A stretch of 64,000 nucleotides of DNA from Costus lasius (taxonomy: Eukaryota > Streptophyta > Magnoliopsida > Zingiberales > Costaceae). Where the stretch lies: positions 16,147,501 to 16,211,500 of the forward strand of contig CM050447.1 of the NCBI GenBank assembly GCA_027563935.2, read 5' to 3'. A program made the position numbers and the translations under genes. The notes under the pieces are model-generated. The model was given only the letters and a program-made list of their open reading frames with translations. It made no database searches and was not told the origin of the DNA. Shown piece after piece: positions 27,964 through 39,900 of this stretch; the stretch's first letter is position 1; every line of letters begins with the position of its first letter.

Positions 27964-28824
27964 GTGAGGAAGAGAGACGAGAGGTGAAGGGTTTTGTAAC
28001 TTTGATTTACAAAGGAATAAAGTGAAACTTTCCCTTCCCCTGTGCTTTTTCTCCGGCGGTAGTACCTCCTTGCTTCCCCTGTTTCCGGTGGATCGGTGCT
28101 TCTTCGTCGTTGTTGTCGACGGCGACGGTGGTCGACGTCGACGGAGCGGAGGGAGAGCGGGACAGGCGGTCCTTTCCTCGTCGGCCCGTTCCTCTTCGGT
28201 GAGCCTACGTGCGCGGCGGCGTGCGGTTGGAGACGACGCGGGCAGCGTCGAGACGAGGGCGAGAGCGGAGGTTGAAGACGACGCGAGTTTCGGCGTTCGA
28301 AACGAGGAGTCAACGGTCAACGGCAATTTCGGACGAGAAATCGATTCGGCGGAATCGATTTGGCGGCTGACGCAAACAAACGTCAGCAGGGAAAAGTCAA
28401 AATCAGCGGCGCGAATTCGATTTCGCGATTTTGGCACGGCTGACGCAAGCCGACGTCACCCAGGAAACGAGTTCGCGGCGAAAGAATTAATCGGCGGCTG
28501 ACGTCAGCGTGACGTCAGCAAGAGCGATTCGGCGGCCGAGTTCGAACAGTGAAATTCGATTTAATTTGGTGTTAATTTTGACTTCGGTCAAAATTAGAAG
28601 AGGAGGTATTTTGATTTCCTGATTTGGGAATTAGGGTTAGGGTTTTATCCGTGAGAACTGTAATTTGGGGATAAAAAGTTGAGCGGGAAACTAGGGTTTC
28701 GAGTTTGGGGACAAGATTTGGTCCGGAAACCCTTGCGCGATCACGTTCTGGTATTCCGCCGGACGGCTCTAGGAAGCAGATAAGCACTGTTTTTAGACCG
28801 TTCCGACCGGGGCGTGACACCTAG

Positions 28825-29899
28825 TGTCCGGCCTCGGTCGGATCAACCTCAGACCGGCATTTATCCGTTGCCTTAGGGTTGTCCGGCGGAACACAGGAGC
28901 GCAGACTTTCTAGGGTTTCCGGCTAATTTTCCTCCCCAAATCCCGCTTAGTAAGCAAACTATTCATTAACTTGGTGAGCCGACGTGACCCAATATATTAA
29001 AATGCTTAAGCCCAAGTTAACAATAGTAAGCCCACTAAGCCTTATATGTCATATAATAGTCCATCTCACTTCCAATGTGGGACTAAACTTGAGCTGAACC
29101 GGGTGAACCCGGGCCTAAGAATTCTCCCCCACCTGATTTGAACATCGATGTTCGATGCGCGCTGAACACTGGCTCTCCAATGTTGATGTCTTCCATCTCT
29201 TGTCTTTCAATCTGATGATGATTGTTTGCGGGGAGATGCTCCGCTCAACCTGTGGCCATTGAGTTCACGGTCTAACGCACTGCATCATCATGCTTACAGC
29301 AACCTCCATCGTCAAACTTTGTCAAGGATAATCTTGGACATGTGGGTCATGGGCCCACAACAATCTTGTCGTTGGTTACAATCACTCAGCTCTTACAGAG
29401 CTCTCCCTCGATGTCCCCTGACATCGGCATTTGACGCCCCTGACGCCGGCATCAACGCCCCTGCCCTGGAAGGACGACACTCCTTGTCGCCGGTGGTGAT
29501 GGTGTTGCCCCTCGGATCTTTCTGATTCACCATCATGGCTGAATCTTTTAGCTCTGATACCTTTGTCACGCCCCGGTCGGATCAACCCCGGACCGGCATT
29601 TATCCGTTGCCTTAGGGTTGTCCGGCGGAACACCGGAGCGCAGACTTTCTAGGGTTTCCGGCTAATTTTCCTCCCCAAATCCCGTTTAGTAAGCAAACTA
29701 TTCATTAACTTGGTGAGCCGATTTGCAACGTGGTCCAATATATTAAAATGCTTAAGCCCAAGTTAACAATAGTAAGCCCACTAAGCCTTATATGTCATAT
29801 AATAGTCCATCTCACTTCTAATGTGGGACTAAACTTGAGCCTGGGCTACCATCCGGCCCACTGGGCTCTAAGCTGAATCGGGTAAACTCGGGCCTAACA
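28825..29899 (-). mobile_element. TRIM: miniature LTR retrotransposon, complete
   Basis: Two direct repeats, 28825-29120 (296 bp) and 29564-29899 (336 bp), are near identical apart from a gap of about 35 bp in the left copy. In minus-strand reading they begin TGTTAGGCCC and end GGGGCGTGACA. Just inside the 29564 repeat is GGTATCAGAGCT (complement of about 29550-29561), the Met-tRNA primer site. Just inside the other is GGTGGGGGAGAAT (complement of 29121-29133), a polypurine tract. The 5 bp duplication CCTAG flanks it at 28820-28824 and 29900-29904. The internal part of about 440 bp encodes no enzyme, so it depended on a full-length partner for movement. Confidence 0.9.
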
Positions 29900-29911
29900 C
29901 CTAGTAATAGT

Positions 29912-30370
29912 TATGATAATAAATTCGGTGCCATATACACATTTATAATTGAGCGAATAAAATGTCAAGTGAATATATTGCAATTACTATAATTATATTT
30001 TATAAAAAGGTTCGATGAATTCTCATGAAGCAAAAATTGATTGGGCTAATTTTGTTCAAAATTAAAAAAATATCATTATTGGAAATTGAATCTCTAATTT
30101 ATAAAACAAATCTAAATTCGGATGCTACATATTAATTAAGTCGACAATATGCTGATGATGCCTGGCAAAATTTATCTTCTAATAATGAACCCAAATGGGT
30201 TAATTTGAAACCGATTAAGCACCCAATCGGTCCAATTGGCCACCGCAAAGGCGGCTTATTAGGGCCAAGTTAACGGGCTAATTGTGGCAAATTGTCCGTC
30301 AACTGTGCAACATTTGGGTCTGACAATAAAGGCGTTCTGTCAGTTCGATACCAACGGATCCCGCGGAGAA
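29912..30370 (+). promoter_or_regulatory. Short upstream region of the transporter gene
   Basis: About 460 bp separate the nested transposon stack from the transporter ATG. It is AT-rich at first and GC-richer near the start. An in-frame ATG at 30284 would lengthen the protein by 29 residues. No certain TATA box was found. Confidence 0.4.
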
Positions 30371-33300
30371 ATGGCTGTGGCGGGCGGCGGCGGGGCGGAT
30401 GTCGTCGTAGTAGAGGTGGCGGAGCCGTCGTCGTCCTCCGTCGACGAGATAGAACCCCTCCTATTGGTGAACGGAGGTGATGACCAACCCCCTAGGATGA
30501 CTATCTTCTCCATCTCCTACCCCAGGAGGCCGAGACCCCAAAAGGTTTGATGCTTTGTAATCTCTAGTCCTGATCTCCTGTTAGATTTGTCTTCTCCAGA
30601 TTTCGTTCGTTCTTTTTGTGCTTTGAGGATGACCCTTGGAATTATGAGAATAACATACGGAATCTGGCACTAACGTGTTTGAACGGGCGATATGTTATTA
30701 TAGAGGTCGAAGCATTCTTTTTTTATGCTAGGGGAAGGCAATCTTGATTCTAACAGCTAAGAATCTGCAGGAACCAACATTCAGAACGACGGAACCGGAT
30801 ATTGCTATTCTCGGTCAGATTGTTTCATGGATATGGAGTGGGTCCAGACGTTCTGGAATGCTGTGTGTGGCGTCTTCTTCGATTATATATTACATTATGG
30901 ATATTTTGCCAGACATCTTCCCAGGTCAGAAGATGAGTTTTATAGCTTACACATGACAGGCCTATTTTTGTTCTCTTTTCAAGTAGTACACCGAAAGTGC
31001 TTAAGTTTGACTATTAGTCACTGATGATATTGTGCATTCCTAATTTGCTACCGTCCATGATTTTCAGCAAACCCTAATCTCAATATATTATTTTTGAGAA
31101 AAACTATGAAAGATTTGTCTACATGTTATGTTTTCTTATTTTAGTTGGTTACGGAATTTGATGGAACTCATCATTGGGTCAACTCTTGGTTTGTAGTAGG
31201 TTGATAGGACGTTAAAATGCACATTTTCGTCTTTCCATTTTTCTTTAATGCTGTATTGTAAAAGTTTGAGCCTAAGCAAATATAAAACTATTGTTGAGAT
31301 GTTGCTTAGTTATTCTTTTTCCATTTCGTTTTAGTGGATTTTATTCTTGAATTGTTAATTCTTAGAACTTTATGTCTTCTTGGTTAGTCATTGTTATTGG
31401 ATTTCATTTATGGAATTCTCTACTTATATATGTACTTATAATTATCCATTAGTTTATTAATTCTCTTTTCCTCTTGATATCAAAAGAGGTCAGCCCCTCC
31501 TCTTCTCTCATGTTGCCTCCTCTTGCTACTACCCCTTCCTTTGGCAACCACTAGATTGTTGATTCAAATTCCTCCCTCTAACCTCTCTTTCGCCTTGCAT
31601 CTCCCCTTTTCTATTTCCCTACCCCCACCTTTCAACTCTCCTTTTTAGCACCACATAGCTCATCCCGATATTCTCTAGATCCCATATTTTTTTGAAGTGG
31701 TTTTAATAATTCTTAGTATCCAAATTCCTTTCTAGTCAGAATTATAGATATGCATTTGCATGCACTCAACTTTTGATGGACTCTATTGTATCTAGATTGT
31801 AGAATGTATTTGCTTGCCTCTTATTGTCTCTCCCACAACATTGGCTTTGTCTTTGAAATAATATCTTCTTAGGTTACTAGTCTGCTTCTTGTAGTGGGCA
31901 CGGGGATGTTTCATCTCTAGACTTGGACATGGTTGGGATTAACATTCTTGCTGACCACCTATTCATTATAGACATACCAATCATACTCCTAATTGTTGAT
32001 GGCAATAGTTTTGCATACACCATATGCTTAGGTGATTACTACACCTTTTGCTATTGATTATGGTGATTTTGCTACCTTCTTTGTGCCAATTCCAACTATT
32101 CTAGGGTTCAATATCACTACTTTGACCACAATGTATGAGCAATTCTTTTAGTCCATGACATTTGGGTTGACTTCTACCTTGATATTTATTGCCTTCACCT
32201 TTTTGCCTCAAACTACCTTTTCTGAGATTCTTTCAAGGGTATCAATTCTATTCATGCTATGACACTATTACTTTTATGAAGTGTTCTCTTTGTTCTCTTT
32301 TCATTGGAGTTGTAGTGATTCAAGTATATTTCCTTGCGCTTTAGTCCATTCTAATATATGGAGTATGAGTCCTATCGATACACATGATGGTCGTATTATC
32401 TTGTTACTTTCGCTAGTGATTTTTTCATATGTTGGCTCTATTTACTGAAGATTTGTCTAACAGCTATGATGTATTCAAAGTTTTTTTATGAAAAAAAAAA
32501 GTTAGTTTGATGTAGCTCTTAAAATTTCACATTTTAATAATGCTTTGAAGTATATTTAGTCTACCTTTTGATCTATTTGTTAGTCTCATAACATAATACA
32601 TTAAACTACTTTCCCCTATATTTCTCACCAAATGGCTTTGCTAAATGCAAAAATAATCTCTTATTCTTACTATTCTTAATTTGATTAACTAGGTTTTCAT
32701 TGTTTTCTTAAAGGATGCTTAACATTCTCCTTATTAACCCAATTAATTTTCTTTCTCCATATTACCTCACTGTTATAGATGTTTCTTGTTTGTGCTATGC
32801 TCATGCCTCGTGTTCTAGATTTAGATATTGTACAAGTTGCTGGTGTTGTGAGTTAATAAGTTAATTTATGTAGAAACTAAAATATTGCTGTTAGGAACTT
32901 AGGAAGTAGTAATTACTCATTCTTCAGTCTTCACTATATTAAGGGCTCACTCGGGAAAGATTTACTGGAAAAGAAACATGGATAGTTAAGTTAGAATGTA
33001 TAATGATACAAACTATGTATTGGATGTTAATTTTGTACACTGTCTTAGGTTTTTGCAATTATGTTAGTAAAAAATGTAGTTACTTGGTGGAGTAATGGAC
33101 CTAATGGCCAACTTTTGAGATTGAATACATGACTATGATTCATACTATTTGTGAGATGATATGATTTATATTATTTTCTAGATATTGATATATAACAACA
33201 TATGATAGTAATTAGCACCACGCAAAACATGTTATATATATATATATATATATATATATCTATATATATATATATAGATATATTATATATATATATATAT

Positions 33301-36300
33301 GTATGAGGTTTACCCTCTCTTTGTTTATGATGTTGTCTTGGCTAAGCAAATATGCGCTCTCTCCAAGTTTGAGGATTAAATAAATTATATATTCACTAAA
33401 GAACTCACTTATACTCATTTTTATGCTCTATGTAGAAAGCTATGCATGTGCAATGCAATAAATCATATGTGCACTAAAACACTCACTTCTACTCATTTTT
33501 ATACTCGATGTAGCAAGTTATGCATGTGAAATAAATTATATATTCACTAAAGCCCTCACTTCTACTCATTTTTATACTCTATGTAACAAGCTATGCATGT
33601 GTGATATTTATTCTCTAACCAGAGTGGGAATGTTAGAGTTTTATATCTTATGATTATTATTGTTATTGGGATGTGTTCTTAGTGGGTTATTGGATTCTCT
33701 TCTTTCATGTATATGTTTCTTTTATTATTCACTAAGAGATTAATTTTCTTCTCCTCCAATTTGATAATATATTATATAACTTAGATTTTACTATTAGTTG
33801 CATGATAAGAAAAAAAGTGCTTCAAAGTGGAAGATATTTATCTTATTATTTTTTGGTGTCCTTATGCCACGAGCAGTCAGATCATTTCCAATATATCAGA
33901 CTCTATTTACAAGATGTGTCATCATCCTAGTCATTTCACTGTTGTGGTTGAGAAGAACTGGGCAGCCACTCCTTGTACCAACACATGCAAGGAATATACT
34001 GGTGCTGAGATCTCTAACTGGTTTTGTGTCAGTTTTGAGCTTCATCTATAGGTTAGTATTACTTTAGTTTTGAGGTGTATTCTCCTTTTATATGACTCAT
34101 TTGAATCATTTGTTTCAGCTAAATTTTCTAATGCTTTTGCGGTCCTTTATAGTTTCTTGGTCTCTTTTGCATTGCAGTCATAGACTTGATCTTTTCTGAA
34201 TTGATAGTTTTCTCTCTTCATGCATCAAGTAGATTTATCATTCAACTTTTCACAGTGAAAAACTTGTATGATTCATTTACTTTCCTTGCTAACATACAAG
34301 TATTTGAATTTGTTAGTTTAATTGCCTTTCCTTCTATTTTCTTCAGAAGTTTTTTAAGTAGTACTATCTTTAAGTAATTTACATAACTGACAAGTGACAA
34401 TTATTTTCAAGCAATCTAAAAGTTACAGATATTTTTTTGATCACTTTTCTTAGTACATGGTGATGGTTATTTCTGACTAAATATGGGGATTGTACAAGAG
34501 CTTTTTCTTTCTAGAAGCTAAAATCATGGAAAAGTTATTCGTGTCTTTTGACAGAAAGGTGCCAATAGACTCAATACTTAAAACTGCTTTTTGTTGATTT
34601 GGAAATTTGGTGCTCTGGTGTTGAATGCATTCCATAATTAATGAGTGAGAAAACACTATTCATGACTCATGATATGACATAGTATTGAATAATTTCTCCG
34701 TGGCTGCATCTTTTGATTCTTTTCATTAAATGTTGACCATAATCAAAGCTCATTTTCTGAATTGTTGTTTTTTCATTGATACTAATCTTCAATTATAGTT
34801 TTGACAAAGAAAGTCACACTTTTATAGTATAGACTATAGAGTTTATTGACATTGGAGCAGGAGTAATGGAACACACTAACCGTCTAACGTAGGGCCACTT
34901 ACAGGAAATCTTTTCATTACCATCACGTCAATAAGTTCCTCAGAGAATCGTGTTCGATTTATGAGCCACAAAGAGGAGCAAACTTAATGTTTGTTACTCT
35001 CTTTGAAATATCTTTGATAGGCATTAGTTGTGAGGTATTACTATTGCAATGTGTTCTTTACTTTTGCTCTTCATTTTTCCTCTGGTTGTTTATTCGTATT
35101 TCAGTTTGAGCACACCTTTAAACTCGATCTATTCCATCTTCCAATTGAATGTTTAACCCATAGATACTTGGTATATTGGTAACTTGCTTTTCAATGGTGC
35201 ATATTTCTTGTACCAATTTGATAGTATCTAAGAATGGAACTGCTAGTTCACTGTGGTTGGCTTTGCCTGCATGGTTTTATCATTTTACTGCCAGGGTTCC
35301 AGGTGCAACGGTTTAAAAAATGAATGGGAATTTTTAGTGAAATACATACCTCTAAAGCTACAATACCTCATATTATATTGTCTATTTTTCTTACCTTTAC
35401 TTGCCATGATCTTCCATGTGCTATCTCTTTAGGTTGGCGTACTCCTTTTATTAAATTGAAAAACCTTTTCGTTACTTCCAGCATTATTTTGAAGAATGTA
35501 TAAAGAAGGCTTCTATATACTTTGGTAGCACTTGATAATAGATAAATGACCAAATCAGCCTTTTCTTCTATTTCAGTGTCCAAAATCTACCTATGTCCTA
35601 TGCAGTTTTGCTGAACTCTGCAACCCCAATAATGGCATCAATTGGAGCAATGATCATTTTAAAGGAGAGATTGTGTCTTCCCAATATTGGAGGTACAAAT
35701 GGAACTATATAAACTTCATCTTTATTCACTATAATTTCAAATCATTTGTTGCAATTTTTTTCCAGAAAGCCTATATATTGCGAGGAAGATTACTAAAATA
35801 ATTTCAATTATATCTGGTTTAGCAATCTGAGCAGAAGTAGTCGTAGTTCTGCATGAGTTTGAGCATAGAACTACTTTAATATTGCTAGGCTGACCTATTT
35901 ATCATAGTAAATGACCTGGAAAATCTGATGAAGAAAGCCAACCACATTATTCCGTTGGCTGTACAAGTAGAAGTATGTTTTAATGTTTTGGAAACATTTC
36001 ATACTGCTTCTATTTAGTTGATCCCTGATCTGAACCACCCGGTATGGGTGTACCAGTCTATACCGCCATAGATATTGTTTGTTTGTTTGTTTATTTATTT
36101 TGGGTGGTCCCATTTCTCATTGTTCTTTCTATTCTCTCGTTTCCTAAAATGTGAAATGCTGTTGTATCAGCTTCAATTGTTTTGTTTTATTGTAAGAACT
36201 ACTGATAAATTGTCTTGAATCTGTTTGTGCACCAGGTTTACTTTGCAGTTTTCTCAGTGTACTGTTGATTTTGCTGCCTATGCCACTTTTAGGAGGTAAC

Positions 36301-36916
36301 TTTGTTTGTTGGTGTAACTTATTTGCATGTAGCATGGACCTTTATGCTGCAAGAAAATGGCTAATGAAAATCTTTTTCCTATTTTCACATTTGACGAGTC
36401 ATTTTTATTCATCTTTCTTTCTTAGATTTACTTTCCTTCAGGTATACATTAATTTTGTTGGTTTTTGTGATTTGTTTTCTTTCAAAATTCGAATTGCATG
36501 AGAACAGTACATAGTCATTTCATTGAAGGCTAGTATTAATAATCTGCAACGTGCTTGTAAAATCATCAATCTTTTGAGCTCATCAAGGGAAGAAGCAAGT
36601 GATGCTGTACCACATGAGATTAATATTTTAGTAATACCTAGAGGTGTTCACGGTTTGATCAGAGAACCTATTTTGTCACAAGATGAAACTACCGGTTCAA
36701 TGAATTTACTATATACTGTTTTCGAACAAAAAAACTGGTTAATTGGTTTTTTGGTTTGGTTAACCACTGATTCCAGGTTAATTGACAAATTTTGTATATT
36801 ATATAATTTCCTAATTAGTCATAGTTAATATTAGTTATTTATAAAATTATTTATATAGAATTGTTATTCTATAAAAGTATTAATCTATAAAATTATTAAT
36901 TTATATTATATTATAT

Positions 36917-36947
<31 letters not shown>

Positions 36948-39900
36948 GTGGTAAGGAAGGGGAGAAGGGTAGGGACGGGGTGTGAATCCCCATCCCTCGG
37001 ATTTAATGCTGTTGCAACACATATATATTTATATATAATTGGTTTAGGCACTTAGTTGATTCTTCACTTCAAAGTTGAACCCATCCCGAACTGTGAACTC
37101 TTTACTCTTCTAAAAAACTGCCTATTCATTGCACTGTTTAGTTCGGTTCACTACTCTTTTGAGTTGGGTGGTTAACCACGATTCAACGGTTCGCTAGTGT
37201 TTTTTAACACCCCTAGTAAACTCCATAGTAATAGGAGTATTATACATTAGGTGTGTTCTTATGTGTAATTATAATATATACTATGGCAATTTTAACATTT
37301 CACTTATTAGTGGATAATGAAATTTGAAAAATTAAATAAAGTAAATATATTCAACACACTATAATGTGAACTGAAATGTAACATATGTTCCACCTAAGTA
37401 AAAAAAAACATGTTATTAAGCAAAAAGGCAACATTTGCAGAGCAGGCTCCTCGTCCCCTTTTTATATGGTATGTGACACCACGGTAAAAAAAAGATGAAA
37501 GAGAAAAAAAGAAAGGAAAGAAACAAGTCGATGGAATGAAAAGGTTTGGTAGCTCTAAATTCGTGAATTGGAGAATTATTTGTCAACAAAAATTGAACTA
37601 TTTCTATGGTAAATAAACCAAGATCTTTCTCTTGAAGTATTCATGTGAATATCTTTTATATGAATTCAAAATCAAAATTATTGGATATTTATCAAAAAGG
37701 TTACGGAATTTAGAAATTAAAAAGGTACTACTAAATTTGAGGATTTCAGTATATTGTACTTGGTTTGCTATAGAAATGCATGTGTATGATCTTCTAAAAC
37801 ATATTAGATTTATATTTAAGATGAACTCGAGGAAGTTAGCTTTCATGAAATAAGAATCAATATTATTGGATATATACAAGAGAAGTTATGGAATTTGGAA
37901 CATAGAAGAAATTGATGGATTATGCAAAAATATCTCTATGCATACTCAACATGTTAAATTTATATTCAAGATGTTGTTTGGGAAGTTTGGTATGACACTG
38001 AATTTATGAATTTCTAGATGAGAATTGTGGAATTTTGAAACCTATCAATTTTATATTCAAGATGAGCTTTTGGGAAGTAAACTTAGAAAGGCATTGATGG
38101 AATCTTAGGATTTCAGTGTACTATTCTCAGTTTACACTAGAAATATTTATATTTCTAATCTTTTGAAACATATTAAATTTAAATTCAAGATGATCTTTAG
38201 GAGGTTAACTTTTATATGAAACCAGAATCAAGACTATTGACATATAATAGAGTTATAGAATTTGAAATTTAAATAGTACTATTAGAATATGAGGATTTTA
38301 GTATGCTGGACCTATGTTCATTTAGAAATATCTTTGCATATGATCTCCTGAAACTTATCAAATTTACATTCCTAATAATACTTTAGTAGTCATCTTTCCG
38401 AACATAGGATTGTTGGACACATTGAAGAAGTTATGAAATATGGAACCTTAAAAGGTGTTATTGGAATATGAGTATTTTAGTATGTCAGTGTTCCGTGTTT
38501 GTTTAGGATATCTTTGTATATGATTTTTTAGGACTTATGTCTTTCACATGGTTTATAATGCCAGTTTATATCCATGGACCAATCATGGAGCAGACCTGTA
38601 CATAATCATATTATCTTACCAACACACGGTAAGATCAATTTAACTTGGTCTATCGAATGAGTTTTTTTCCCTTTGGTTTTTTATTCTCTAACTTGATGTC
38701 TTGATCCCTTGATCTCTCTAAACTTGCAAATAAATAAATAAATTTAAGCAATTGGAAAAGTATGTGAAATCGAGCATAAATGTACAAAATATGATACATT
38801 TATAACTTTTAGATGAAATTCTAGATTTGATATCTTCTTATCTTAGCAAGAAGGGTTTAATGACTTTTGAATTATCCCCACCCAAGGTTCGAGGTACGGT
38901 ACCAGCGAACCGGGCGGCAGTGGAAGAGTGACGGCGGAAGCTGCGTTCGAAGCTTCCGCCGCCACTAGAAGTTTTCGGTGCCAGCAACAAATTCGTTCGA
39001 AGCTTCCGCTGCTACCTACTGCGCCACGTTCACTACTCTGACCCACGTTCTGGTGCCAGTACCAACCGGAGGAAAACACTATCTCCACCCCTCAGCATCT
39101 ATCACACGTGTTTGGGAAACCTGAATGAAATAAATTTAATGTTTATTTTAATATATTCTATGAAAAAAATAGAATCAAAATACTTATACACTTATATATG
39201 TAATATCATATCTTCCATATGTAACCTTTGTTATAATTTTTGGAAATATGAAAAATTAGAATTAATAATTAATTTTATATATTGATTGAAAATTTAAAAT
39301 TAGAATAAGAATACTTGTACATTGAAATATAATATCATACTTTGCAATTTAAACCATTTTTAGTTTGATTTTTAATTGGGGTGCCTTCAATTGTATCTAA
39401 TATATCTTTACAACTTGAAACTAAAAAAAAAGTAACAAATAATAATATAATATCTTACAATGATGATGTTATTTAATAAAGCTATATAGTTCTATAGTCT
39501 TGTTATATTGAATGATGTTTATCCAAATATATAATTAGTTGCATGGGACTAATGCTTATCTTGAAATTTTATAGTGCCTATATTTGGAAGTCTTTCCAAG
39601 ATGTGGTGTGAGCATGTTGAAGACCACGTGCTTATAAAACTGAAATAGGTCATTGGACAAATATTGTCGTAGTTGGGATCAACACAAGAACTAACATTGG
39701 ATACAAATACGGATAAGGTCCTTCCGAGTTATATTCTTCATAACTTGGATGGGATTATGATGAGCCAACTCTGACGTTCGAGCAAATCTCATTTGTAGTC
39801 TGCTAATGCTTCGATTCTATACTTCATTATAGTTGAACTTGAACTATTGTCTGCCCTTTGAAATTGGCATGACATAATTGCCCTCTAGTTGAGATGCCAC

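Larger units (their letters stand above)
25500..28819 (+). mobile_element. Solo LTR, interrupted by a younger solo LTR
   Basis: Starts TGTTAGGCCC and ends GACCGGGGCGTGACA, with a 5 bp target duplication CCTAG at 25495-25499 and 28820-28824. Without the nested insertion it is about 1.35 kb. No primer-binding site or coding domain lies inside, so it is a solo LTR. The TATA-like CTCTTTAAAAGG near 25912 may be its old promoter. Its ends closely match those of the miniature element next to it, so both belong to one group. Confidence 0.8.
30925..33876 (+). other. Intron 2 of the transporter gene
   Basis: AT-rich, with a CT-rich patch at about 31490-31640, the long TA microsatellite and the 75 bp tandem repeat listed separately. 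The part at 31440-32470 may be an old transposon, but no domain could be read. Confidence 0.4.

Noticed and set aside
27684..28501. Arg-rich frames on both strands near the end of the stacked LTRs
   Set aside because: They cross the GTGAG junction between two LTRs, so they cannot be one gene.
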